From the NCBI GenBank assembly GCA_965656085.1, contig CBFHJA010000007.1, positions 59,053 through 123,052 of the forward strand: a stretch of DNA of 64,000 bases, read 5' to 3'. A program made the position numbers and the translations under genes. The first letter of the stretch is position 1; every line of letters begins with the position of its first letter. Positions 42,068 to 50,092 of this stretch are shown here, in pieces. This DNA is from Aliishimia sp965656085. GTDB taxonomy: Bacteria > Pseudomonadota > Alphaproteobacteria > Rhodobacterales > Rhodobacteraceae. The notes under the pieces are model-generated. The model ran no database searches. It had not been told where the DNA came from and worked only from the letters and a program-made list of their open reading frames with translations.

Positions 42068-43086
42068 GGCGCGTCCTCCGCTTCGGCCTCCTCTTCAGCC
42101 GGCCCGTCGATCACCTTGAGCAACGCGCGCAGAACCTCCGTCACGCCGGCCCCCGACACGCCCGACATGGTCAGCACCGGACCGCCGCAGGCCTCCGCGA
42201 GGATCTCGGCCTGCATCTGGGTCAACTCGTGCCCGAGCGCGTCGATCTTGTTCAGCACCGTGATCCGGGGTTTGTCCGCAAGCGGGCCGCCGTAGGCTTC
42301 GAGTTCTTGAATGATCGTGCGGTAATCCTCATCCGGCGTGTCGGACGTGCCATCCACCAGATGCAAGAGCACCGAGCAGCGCTCCACATGCCCCAGAAAG
42401 CGGTCGCCGATGCCTTTGCCCTCATGCGCCCCCGCGATCAGGCCGGGAATGTCGGCCACCACGAATTCGCGGTTGTCGACGCCGACGACTCCCAGATTGG
42501 GATGCAGCGTCGTGAAGGGGTAATCGGCAATCTTCGGGCGGGCATTGGAGGTCGCGGCTAGGAAGGTTGACTTGCCCGCGTTGGGCAGGCCGAGGAGGCC
42601 GACATCGGCGATCAGCTTGAGGCGCAGCCAAAGCGTGCGCTCGACGCCGTCTTGGCCGGGGTTGGCGCGGCGCGGTGCCTGGTTGGTGGCCGATTTGAAA
42701 TGCAGGTTGCCCCAACCGCCATTCCCGCCCCTGGCCAGTTCGACCCGCTGGCCGACTTCGGTCAGGTCCGCGATCACCGTTTCCTGATCCTCGCCGAGGA
42801 TTTCCGTGCCCACCGGCACCCTCAGAACGATGTCCTCGCCATCCTTGCCAGTGCGTTGACGGCCCATACCCGGACGGCCGTTCTCGGCAAAGAAATGTTG
42901 TTGGTAGCGAAAATCGATCAGCGTGTTCAACCCGTCCACCACCTCGGCATAGACCGAGCCGCCGCCACCGCCATCGCCCCCATCCGGCCCACCGAATTCG
43001 ATATATTTCTCGCGGCGGAACGAGATACAGCCATTCCCGCCGCTGCCGGAGCGGATGTAGACTTTGGCGAGGTCGAGGAATTTCAT
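42055..43086 (-). CDS. obgE: GTPase Obg/CgtA
   Basis: 343 residues. The glycine-rich Obg fold (SGGNGCISFRREKY, GPDGGDGGGGGSVYAE) precedes the G domain with G1 GLPNAGKST, G3 DIPGLIAGAHEGKGIG and G4 NKID. It is an essential GTPase acting in 50S assembly and stress control. Being close to rplU-rpmA (separated here by three inserted genes) is usual for obg. Confidence 0.97.
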   Translation of the reverse strand: MKFLDLAKVYIRSGSGGNGCISFRREKYIEFGGPDGGDGGGGGSVYAEVVDGLNTLIDFRYQQHFFAENGRPGMGRQRTGKDGEDIVLRVPVGTEILGEDQETVIADLTEVGQRVELARGGNGGWGNLHFKSATNQAPRRANPGQDGVERTLWLRLKLIADVGLLGLPNAGKSTFLAATSNARPKIADYPFTTLHPNLGVVGVDNREFVVADIPGLIAGAHEGKGIGDRFLGHVERCSVLLHLVDGTSDTPDEDYRTIIQELEAYGGPLADKPRITVLNKIDALGHELTQMQAEILAEACGGPVLTMSGVSGAGVTEVLRALLKVIDGPAEEEAEAEDAPWRP

Positions 43087-43175
43087 GCGCGTGGCTTTCC
43101 TTGGGTGGCTGCGGCCTAGCCCATTCGCGCGCCGCGCTCAAGACGCAGCGCGCGAGCCTCGCGGCGGTCTGACCG

Positions 43176-43715
43176 TTAGCTGAGTTTCTTATGATACGTC
43201 CAGGTGGGCACGGTCGTGTCGCGTGCGAGGCTGAAGCTCTCGGCATCTCCGAGATAGGCAAAACCACAATTCGTCAAGACCTTAGCCGAGGCCGGGTTGT
43301 CCTGAAACACCGACGCGAACATCGTGTCATTGCCGAGTGGGTTCGCGGCCACCAGCGCCTGCACCGCGTCGCGCGCAAGACCGGTATTCCAAAAGGCCGG
43401 TGCGACCCAATACGCGATCTCCGACTGGTTACGATCCATGCGCTCCAGCGAGATCAGCCCCATGAACTCGCCCCCACCGGATTTCGTCGCATCCATCGCC
43501 CAGACCTCCTCGGTCCGCGCCTCCGCATTGGCCCGCGCGATCAGGTCCTCGACCAGCCCCGGCGGGATCGGATGCGGGATCGACGTGGTCATCCGCGCCA
43601 CGCGCGCATCGCCGCCATAAAGCTCGATCAATCCCTTGTCGGAGCGGCGCAGCGGGCGCAACTCGAACCGGGCCGTTTCGATCACCGCCTGCGCGCGGAT
43701 CGTGTCATGGATCAT
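43176..43715 (-). CDS. GNAT N-acetyltransferase (RimJ-like), first
   Basis: 179 residues. TARFELRPLRRSDKGLIELYGG at the start and IAYWVAPAFWNTGLARDAVQAL as the acetyl-CoA-binding segment fit the GNAT_3 group. The substrate is unknown. It overlaps the lysE gene start by four bases; with the gene at 44317 it brackets LysE, giving an acetyltransferase-exporter-acetyltransferase set within the obg locus. Confidence 0.85.
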   Translation of the reverse strand: MIHDTIRAQAVIETARFELRPLRRSDKGLIELYGGDARVARMTTSIPHPIPPGLVEDLIARANAEARTEEVWAMDATKSGGGEFMGLISLERMDRNQSEIAYWVAPAFWNTGLARDAVQALVAANPLGNDTMFASVFQDNPASAKVLTNCGFAYLGDAESFSLARDTTVPTWTYHKKLS

Positions 43716-44320
43716 GGGTCTATTCCTCCTCCGAATAAGACCACGAGAACCGACAGCGCCGTCAGCGCCGCCAGTCCCCGCATCAGGTAGGGTTCGATTT
43801 GCGTGCCTGCAACCAGACCGGCAATGCGATCCCCGGAATAGGTCCAGACAGGATGCAGGACGATCTGGCAGGCCAAAAGTACCGCAGCAATGGTTGCAGT
43901 GGCGTAAAGCGCGGGCGTGCCGGGGGGCACGAAATTAGTAAAGCCGGCTATGATCAGGCCCCACGCCTTGGGGTTCAGCGGATGCACGATCAACCCTGCA
44001 AGAAAGCCCGGCGCCCCCTCGGCACTGCGCTCTCCCGGCAGTTGCAGATTGGCGACCTTCCATGCCAGCCACAGAACATACGTCGCTGAGGCATATTTCA
44101 GCCCTTCGAAGAACAGCGGCGCGCGGGTCGCAAGTTGCATCAGGCCAAAGCCGATTGGCCAAATGATCAGTTGCTTGCCGAGCGCAACCCCGGCCACGAA
44201 GGGCAGCGCCGCGCGGAACCCGAAGCGTGCACCGGTTGCCAGCAAGGCCATATTCGCCGGACCCGGCGTGCCGATCTGGCTCGCGGCAAACACCGCCAGA
44301 GGCAGCAGCGCGACGCTCAT
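43712..44320 (-). CDS. LysE/RhtB family exporter
   Basis: 202 residues with six predicted membrane segments and the family start ...ASQIGTPGPANMALLATGARFGFRAALPF (in part TPGPANMALLATG). These proteins export amino acids or their derivatives. The substrate is unknown. Both flanking genes encode acetyltransferases and both junctions are ATGA overlaps, which suggests that modified amino compounds could be exported; that link is inference. Confidence 0.87.
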   Translation of the reverse strand: MSVALLPLAVFAASQIGTPGPANMALLATGARFGFRAALPFVAGVALGKQLIIWPIGFGLMQLATRAPLFFEGLKYASATYVLWLAWKVANLQLPGERSAEGAPGFLAGLIVHPLNPKAWGLIIAGFTNFVPPGTPALYATATIAAVLLACQIVLHPVWTYSGDRIAGLVAGTQIEPYLMRGLAALTALSVLVVLFGGGIDP

Positions 44321-44853
44321 TCGAGGTCTTCCTCCAACAGGCCCATGATCACATCATCATGCCATTCCAAACCGATCAGCGCAGATTGCCGCTCACGCCC
44401 CTCCTGCACGAAGCCAATCTTCTCATAGGCCGCGATCGCACGTGTGTTGAAGGCGAGAACCCGGCAGGACAGGCGGTGAAGGCCGAGCGCGCCGAAGGCG
44501 TGGCGCGCGAGCACCCGCATCGCTTCGGTGCCGTAGCCATGGCTGAGATGAGCTTTGGACAGAATGCCAATCGCGATATTGGCACGTTTGTCAGCGTGGT
44601 TCACCGAATGCAGGCGCACCCCGCCGATCATCTCGCCTTCGGCTTCAATCACCCAAGCCAGCGGGTCGTTCAGGTAGCTGTCCACCCAAGCCTGCGCCGC
44701 CGCATCTGTTATCGGACGGGTTTGCGCCGGGTTCCCCCCGAACATGGCTTCGATCTCTGGCGAATTGCCCAAGGCAAAGCGCGCGGCGACATCCGTGGCT
44801 AAGGGCGCACGCAGGATGATCCGGTCCCCGGTGAGGGTTGGTTTGTCACGCAT
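44317..44853 (-). CDS. GNAT N-acetyltransferase (RimJ-like), second
   Basis: 178 residues. TGDRIILRAPLATDVAARFALG, then IAIGILSKAHLSHGYGTEAMRVLARHAF with the acetyl-CoA loop (HGYGTEA) and the AYEKIGFVQEGRER motif near the end. It is first in the three-gene overlap set with lysE. Substrate unknown: ribosomal protein N-termini and amino-compound antibiotics are typical targets of the group. Confidence 0.87.
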   Translation of the reverse strand: MRDKPTLTGDRIILRAPLATDVAARFALGNSPEIEAMFGGNPAQTRPITDAAAQAWVDSYLNDPLAWVIEAEGEMIGGVRLHSVNHADKRANIAIGILSKAHLSHGYGTEAMRVLARHAFGALGLHRLSCRVLAFNTRAIAAYEKIGFVQEGRERQSALIGLEWHDDVIMGLLEEDLE

Positions 44854-44923
44854 GCATGGCCCTCCTTGACGCCGTTTAGCCCGGCCAGCCGTTCCCGCTG
44901 CGGGATTGGCTGGAAAAGAAAAA

Positions 44924-44948
44924 GGGACCGGCTGTTTCGGCCGATCCC
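44924..44948 (-). terminator. Terminator after rpmA
   Basis: On the minus strand a stem GGGATCGGCC / GGCCGGTCCC-like pairing with a gaaac loop is followed by TTTTTCTTTT. It ends the rplU-rpmA transcript, separating it from the downstream acetyltransferase genes. Confidence 0.8.
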
Positions 44949-44978
44949 TTTGGTGTGTTTTCCGGTTTGGGTCTCGGC

Positions 44979-45248
44979 TTACTCAGCGGCCTCCGCGACC
45001 GGGAGAACCGAAATGAACGTGCGGTTTTTAAGTCCCTTGTGGAACTTCACGGCGCCCTCGACAGTCGCAAAGATTGTGTGATCTTTGCCCATGCCAACGC
45101 CCGCGCCCGGCCAAAACTTGGTGCCGCGCTGACGCACGATGATGTTGCCGGGGATGGCGGCCTGACCGCCATAGAGTTTCACGCCAAGACGGCGACCCGC
45201 GCTATCGCGGCCGTTCCGGGATGAACCACCTGCTTTTTTATGTGCCAT
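44979..45248 (-). CDS. rpmA: 50S ribosomal protein L27
   Basis: 89 residues. MAHKKAGGSSRNGRDSAGRRLGVK is the invariant N-terminus that reaches the peptidyl-transferase centre. The protein lacks the cleaved extension of Firmicutes. It follows rplU by 12 bases. Confidence 0.98.
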   Translation of the reverse strand: MAHKKAGGSSRNGRDSAGRRLGVKLYGGQAAIPGNIIVRQRGTKFWPGAGVGMGKDHTIFATVEGAVKFHKGLKNRTFISVLPVAEAAE

Positions 45249-45260
45249 GGGTGTCTCTCC

Positions 45261-45911
45261 TTAGCCTTGTGCTTTTTCTTGAGCCTGTGCGATCCAGCCT
45301 TCACGCTCGATCCGGCCCTTGAAGCTCAGTTTCTCGTCCATATCAGCCACGTCCTCGGGGGTCCATGCTGCGATTTGCGCAAAGCTCGTCACGCCAGCGG
45401 CGTGCAGCTTCTTCTCAAGCGCCGGACCTACGCCGGACAACTCTTTGAGATCGTCTGCGCCGGAAGCCGGGGCCGCTGCGGGCGCCGCCTCTGCCTTGGC
45501 TTCGGCTTTCTTGGCCTTTTTCGGCGCCGGAGCCGCTGCGGCGGCCACGGTTGCACCTGCCGCGCCAACAGCAGCCTTGACGCCCGTCGCATCCGCGCCA
45601 GAGGCCAGAATGTCCGTCACACGCACAAGCGTCAGGTTCTGGCGGTGACCCTTGGTCCGCTTGGAGGAGTGCTTCCGGCGGCGTTTAACGAAGTTGATGA
45701 CCTTGTCACCCTTGATCTGATCGACCACTTCGGCCTGCACCGCAGCGCCCGCCACGAAGGGCGCGCCCACGGTGACCGCGTCGCCGCCCAGCATCAGAAT
45801 ATCGTTGAATTGCACGGTTTCACCCGCGTCTGCGGCCAGCTTTTCCACCCGGAGCGTATCGCCGGAGGAAACCTTGTATTGCTTGCCGCCTGTCTTCATG
45901 ACTGCGAACAT
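45261..45911 (-). CDS. rplU: 50S ribosomal protein L21 with C-terminal helix-hairpin-helix extension
   Basis: 216 residues, about twice the usual 103. Start at 45911 (MFAVMKTGGKQYKV). Residues 1-102 are the normal L21 fold that binds 23S rRNA. A linker of Ala, Pro and Lys (about 103-152) leads to a domain (153-216) with LKELSGVGPALEKKLHAAGV, a helix-hairpin-helix of the kind that binds nucleic acid, ending FKGRIEREGWIAQAQ. The extension is in frame with no sign of a stop or frameshift, so it is a genuine fusion. Confidence 0.95.
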   Translation of the reverse strand: MFAVMKTGGKQYKVSSGDTLRVEKLAADAGETVQFNDILMLGGDAVTVGAPFVAGAAVQAEVVDQIKGDKVINFVKRRRKHSSKRTKGHRQNLTLVRVTDILASGADATGVKAAVGAAGATVAAAAAPAPKKAKKAEAKAEAAPAAAPASGADDLKELSGVGPALEKKLHAAGVTSFAQIAAWTPEDVADMDEKLSFKGRIEREGWIAQAQEKAQG

Positions 45912-46073
45912 CGCGTCTTTCCTTACATGTTCCGCGTCCCTCGGGTCCCCTTTCGGGCGTTCGCGACCGTGTTGGCCACCCTCGAACAGCGCGCTTACTT
46001 GCGTCATTAGAGATAGCCCGTTCAGGCCAGAGCCCGCCGGGTGCGTGGCTCGTACGGCGCGCGCGGGATCAAG

Positions 46074-47153
46074 TCAAGAGGTTTTCACCCCGCGGCGGCG
46101 CATCGCGGCAAAGCCGGAAAGACCGAAGACCAACCCCCAGACCGACGCCGGTAGCGGAACCGGGTTAAGGTTACTTTGCTGGTTGAAGACCCAGTTGAAA
46201 CCATCGTTGAAGTAGATGTTGCTGGACGTAATGACGACGTCCTGATCGCCGGATCCGGGGATGAATCCGCCAGAGGACTGAGAAACGGCAAATCCCGTTT
46301 GGGAATTGTCAAAATCGACGAGGATATCTGCCGCGTCGGTCTCTCCGACGAACAGGATATCGAGCGAATAGTCGTCCGCAGTTCCGGCAATGCTGTCCAG
46401 CCCGCTTTGAGCATAGAGCATTCCCGCGACATCCTGCGCGGCGAGCGTGCGTTGAATCTCGCCAAAATAGGTCCCCTGCACCATCACAGCCTCGGTGTTC
46501 CCATAGTCTAGCAACGCGGCGACTTCGCGCGTGGCAATGTTGGGAAAGAGGTCGCCACCCGGCAGATCAGCGAGATCGCGCGAATAGGTCGTGCTGTCCA
46601 CGGTACCAAGACTGGTCTCGAACGGATCATTGGCGGCGTTGAAGTATATCAGGTTCTGATCGTCTCCGCGCACATCATCCGCCGAGCCATAAACACCGTC
46701 GGTGCCTGGGTCCACATTGAAAATATCGTCCGCCCCATTCGCCGTCTTCGCAGCGCGGTTACGCGGGGCGCCCAACGCGCTTTCGCTGGCGAGGTTGTAG
46801 TGTGCCAGACCGAGCGAGTGGCCAAGCTCGTGCAGAAATACGGATTCGAAGTCCATCTCATTTCCAGCAAGCTGCCCAAAGCTCAAATTTTCCACCGTTG
46901 GCACCAGCGCGTTGAACGTGTTAACGGCGTTTTGAACAGAGATCGCCATGTCGGTGGCAAAGGCCGATGTCTCGTCGATCCCGACGGTTACGGTGACAGT
47001 CCCGCCGGTGCCGTCATAGCCCGAGGCATGGGTGACAAGGTCGAGACCAGACGCTTCATTGGCGAATATGTAGCTCGTGGCATGTCCCGGCGATCCGCCG
47101 GTCAGAAAAAGCCCCGTCAAAAGGGCTGTAGTGGCTATCCGTGACCCGATCAT
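46074..47153 (-). CDS. Secreted matrixin-like metalloprotease with VPLPA-CTERM sorting signal
   Basis: 359 residues. Start at 47153 with AGGAGCG upstream. A signal peptide (to about residue 25, GHAT) is followed by a zinc-metalloprotease domain with HELGHSLGLAH at 108-118, the HExxHxxGxxH metzincin motif, and a Met-turn region EAVMVQGTYFGEIQ followed by QDVAGMLYAQSG as in matrixins. An Asp-rich, possibly calcium-binding insert (DDIFNVDPGTDGVYGSADD) lies between. The C-terminus (332-359) is VPLPAS, a hydrophobic helix, then MRRRG: the VPLPA-CTERM tripartite signal handled by an exosortase. The exosortase gene is not in the window. Confidence 0.85.
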   Translation of the reverse strand: MIGSRIATTALLTGLFLTGGSPGHATSYIFANEASGLDLVTHASGYDGTGGTVTVTVGIDETSAFATDMAISVQNAVNTFNALVPTVENLSFGQLAGNEMDFESVFLHELGHSLGLAHYNLASESALGAPRNRAAKTANGADDIFNVDPGTDGVYGSADDVRGDDQNLIYFNAANDPFETSLGTVDSTTYSRDLADLPGGDLFPNIATREVAALLDYGNTEAVMVQGTYFGEIQRTLAAQDVAGMLYAQSGLDSIAGTADDYSLDILFVGETDAADILVDFDNSQTGFAVSQSSGGFIPGSGDQDVVITSSNIYFNDGFNWVFNQQSNLNPVPLPASVWGLVFGLSGFAAMRRRGVKTS

Positions 47154-47264
47154 CTGGTAGCGCTCCTGCTCTATGCCCCTAAAGGCTGATTTTGCCACCT
47201 TCGTCACCCATAGCTTACGCGCAGTCAAGTCACACCTGCAATGCATGCGTGTGCGCTTCGTCTG

Positions 47265-48077
47265 TCAAAGTTCTTCACTGCCCATATGCAACGCAAGCGT
47301 GCGGGCCGTGGCGTAGGACAGCCCGTCATACATCTGGTTAAACGCGTCGAACATTGCGGCATTCAGCGCGCGGCCCGGCCCGGTCTTCCAGAACGTGATG
47401 TAATCCTCGATCTCCTCTTCGGAGAGCGGTTTCAGCGCGAGCAACAGATAGGCCCCCAGCCATGTCTCGGTCTCCGCGCGGATTTCCGGCTCTTGTGCCC
47501 AGACATTCCGGAGCAGTTCCGCTTGTGAGATGTCTAGGCCACCCCCGTCGACCAGGCCTTGCATGAAACGCATGTTGGAATTCAGCGCCCCTGTGACATT
47601 GCGGTCTACGAGATCGGACAGCTCGATCACCTCGGCTATGCGCGAAACCAGCCACGGGTTTTGCTCCGGCGCGCGGGTCCACGCGTCCATTGCCGCCTCC
47701 TCGACCGCCTCGTCAGACATGGCCCGGCGGGCGGCCAGTTCCAGATCGGCCACTTTCTGGCCGGTTTCGCTGCCGACGAACAGCAGCACGAGATCGATCT
47801 CGGCATCGCTGAGGCTCTCGCGCATAACCCGGCGGACAGTCTCGCGCATGCGCCCGAGGTCATAGGCGCGGCGGATTTGCTCTGTCATCACCGTGTCGGG
47901 CGCGCGGCCGAGAAAATCTTCCGCCAAAAGCGGAAATTCCCGCAAGCCCTCGCTGCGGGTGATCTCCACATAGGCAGGCAGGTTCAGCAGCTCCATGAGT
48001 TGCGACATCCGAGCCTCGGCCTGCACCGCGAGCGGCGCAACAGTGAGACCGATCGAGAGGATGAGCGCGCGGATCAT
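47265..48077 (-). CDS. DUF2059-type periplasmic protein, second of a tandem pair
   Basis: 270 residues. A signal peptide (MIRALILSIGLTVAPLAVQAEA) precedes an all-helical protein. LLALKPLSEEEIEDYITFWKTGPGRALNAAMFDAF (in part LSEEEIEDYITFWKTGPGRAL) resembles the DUF2059 pattern. It overlaps the upstream paralogue by four bases. Function is unknown; it is periplasmic or lipid-facing by its signal. Confidence 0.7.
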   Translation of the reverse strand: MIRALILSIGLTVAPLAVQAEARMSQLMELLNLPAYVEITRSEGLREFPLLAEDFLGRAPDTVMTEQIRRAYDLGRMRETVRRVMRESLSDAEIDLVLLFVGSETGQKVADLELAARRAMSDEAVEEAAMDAWTRAPEQNPWLVSRIAEVIELSDLVDRNVTGALNSNMRFMQGLVDGGGLDISQAELLRNVWAQEPEIRAETETWLGAYLLLALKPLSEEEIEDYITFWKTGPGRALNAAMFDAFNQMYDGLSYATARTLALHMGSEEL

Positions 48078-48916
48078 AGGTCAGTGCTCTGTTGCAGCCC
48101 TGCCATGGCATCGGCCAGGGCCTCGAAGCGGTTCGCCATCACCTCGTATTGCACGGCGTTCATCAGGGCGTAGACCTTTTTCATCTGCGGGTGCTCCAGT
48201 ACGTCGGCATACGCGGCGATCTCCTCATCGGAGAAGGCCTGGTAGGTATAGGCCGCGCTCGACAGCGCGGCGCGCTGGATCGATAGGCGCAGTTCGTCCT
48301 CCTGGTAAGCCAGAAGTGCGCGCAGATCGTCGCCATCCATGCGCAGTTCGACCACGCCGGCTGAGGCTGCCGCCATCAGGAAGCGGAACTGGATTTCCTG
48401 GATCGCACGCACCGCCGAGTCGGTGCTGTCCACCGCGCGCACCATGCGTTGCAGATCACCAAGCCGGTTCGACCCAAGCCGCACCAACCCGCTCACGATC
48501 ATCTCTCCAGCCTCGGACTTGCCGTCCTCGTCCGAGATCATGTGCGCGCGGTTCTCGGCCTCGACAATGCGTTGCCCGAATTTTGAGGCGTAAAAACCCG
48601 CCGCGTGATCGAGAAGTGGCTCGGTCAATGTTTGGGACAGCATATCGAGCGCCAATCCGTGCATGACATCGGTGTCGAAGACCTCACCGGTCACGCGTGT
48701 CCATTCCGAGCCGAAATCCTCGGCGTCGATGCCGAGCATGATGGGAGCGGATTCCGCGCTGAGCCGGATCGACTCGAGCGCGACATCGAAGCCTGTGACG
48801 TCCAGAAACCGCTCGATCTTGCCGTGCCCGGCGGAAGCGGTAACGGAGGCCGTGGCAGCCAGGCTCGCGCAAAGAGCGAACAGGAAGGTGAGAGCGGTGT
48901 GTCGGATGCGGTACAT
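48074..48916 (-). CDS. DUF2059-type periplasmic protein, first of a tandem pair
   Basis: 280 residues. A signal peptide (to about residue 28) is followed by helical repeats. AFSDEEIAAYADVLEHPQMKKVYALMNAV matches the same pattern as the next gene (SDEEIxxYxxxxxxPxxxxxxxxMxxA), so the two are diverged paralogues. The internal halves look similar as well, each with a DE-rich helix pair. Upstream (48996-49010) there is a CtrA-like site. Function unknown. Confidence 0.7.
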   Translation of the reverse strand: MYRIRHTALTFLFALCASLAATASVTASAGHGKIERFLDVTGFDVALESIRLSAESAPIMLGIDAEDFGSEWTRVTGEVFDTDVMHGLALDMLSQTLTEPLLDHAAGFYASKFGQRIVEAENRAHMISDEDGKSEAGEMIVSGLVRLGSNRLGDLQRMVRAVDSTDSAVRAIQEIQFRFLMAAASAGVVELRMDGDDLRALLAYQEDELRLSIQRAALSSAAYTYQAFSDEEIAAYADVLEHPQMKKVYALMNAVQYEVMANRFEALADAMAGLQQSTDL

Positions 48917-48995
48917 ATCGTGCTCGTGGTTGGTGTTTGGGCATCGTGCCGTCTATTTCAACCTAGACGCCATGCTTTCGGACGCAAGTGAAGGG

Positions 48996-49010
48996 TTAAC
49001 AAATGGTTAC
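48996..49010. promoter_or_regulatory. CtrA-like site TTAA-N7-TTAC
   Basis: TTAACAAATGGTTAC; read on the minus strand it is GTAA-N7-TTAA, the same half-sites and spacing as the site before the che operon at 58348. It lies 80 bases upstream of the DUF2059 pair and 68 bases upstream of the tRNA gene. Confidence 0.35.
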
Positions 49011-49077
49011 TTCCGGGCTGTCCGGATTTAAGGTTGCACGGTGCGGAAAACCTCTCTATGGACACGCCGATCCCCGC

Positions 49078-49167
49078 GGAGAGGTGCCGGAGTGGTCGAA
49101 CGGGGCGGTCTCGAAAACCGTTGTGGGTGCAAGCCCACCCAGGGTTCGAATCCCTGTCTCTCCGCCA
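49078..49167 (+). tRNA. tRNA-Ser (anticodon CGA)
   Basis: 90 bases including an encoded CCA. The acceptor stem GGAGAGG/TCTCTCC (one G-U), anticodon loop CTCGAAA with anticodon CGA, a long variable arm (TGTGGGTGCAAGCCCACC) typical of class II serine tRNAs, and a T-arm with GGTTCGAATCC are all present. It reads UCG codons, frequent in this GC-rich genome. Confidence 0.97.
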
Positions 49168-49279
49168 GTATCCCGATCAGGATCCGCTTCATTTCTTATC
49201 CAGAGGCGGGCATGACAAGTGTCGTGCTCCGCGTCTTCAAGCCACGCGCAAAAGACCGGCCCTTGCCAAAACCGCCGCT

Positions 49280-50092
49280 CTAACGCCCGCGTTGGCTGCG
49301 CCAGCCAAACAGGTTCAGAACGGCAAACACCAGCGCCGCCACGCAGACGATCGAGGGACCCGCTGGTGTGTCGAACACATACGCCCCGCGCAACCCCGCC
49401 AGCGCCGAGAGCGCGCCAATCCCCGCTGCGATCACGGCCATGGCCTCGGGCGTGCGGGCCAGACCCCGCGCGGCCGCGGCCGGTATGATCAGCAACGCGG
49501 CAATCAGCAGCACGCCCACCACCTTGATCGCCACCGCCACAGTAATCGCCAGCGACACGGTCAGGATCAACTGCTCACGCTTTGGATCAAGACCGCTCGC
49601 ATAGGCCAGTTCCTCATTGAGCGTCGCTGTGAGCAGCGCCGACCAGCGCCAGACCAGAAGCGCCACCACCAGCGCCGCGCCGCCCCAGATCACCAACAAA
49701 TCGCTGCGCGACACAGCGAGAATATCGCCGAAGAGATACGCCATGAGATCAATCCGGATGCCCGACAGGAAGGACACCGCCACCAGCCCGAACGCCAGCG
49801 CCGAATGGGCCAGAACGCCCAGCAGCGTGTCCATCGCGTAGCCGCGCCCGCCCAGAAAGCTCACTGTGAGGGCCATCAGCAAAGCCACGCCCATTGCACC
49901 GGTAAAGATCGACATCTCCAGCGCAAGCGACAGCGCCACGCCGAGGATCGCCGCATGGGCGGTCGCATCACCGAAATAGGCCATCCGGCGCCAAACCACG
50001 AAACAGCCCAGCGGCGCGGCGGCGAAAGCCACACCGATGCCCGCGAGGGTGGCGCGGGTCATGAAATCGTCCAGCATTGAGTCCAGCATCAT
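49280..50092 (-). CDS. znuB: Zinc ABC transporter permease
   Basis: 270 residues, with about eight membrane segments. GCFVVWRRMAYFGDATAHAAILGVALSL and GIRIDLMAYLFGDILAVSRSDL fit the ABC-3 metal permeases. It overlaps znuC by four bases and is the last gene of the zur-znuCB operon. It forms the inner-membrane channel for zinc. Confidence 0.95.
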   Translation of the reverse strand: MMLDSMLDDFMTRATLAGIGVAFAAAPLGCFVVWRRMAYFGDATAHAAILGVALSLALEMSIFTGAMGVALLMALTVSFLGGRGYAMDTLLGVLAHSALAFGLVAVSFLSGIRIDLMAYLFGDILAVSRSDLLVIWGGAALVVALLVWRWSALLTATLNEELAYASGLDPKREQLILTVSLAITVAVAIKVVGVLLIAALLIIPAAAARGLARTPEAMAVIAAGIGALSALAGLRGAYVFDTPAGPSIVCVAALVFAVLNLFGWRSQRGR

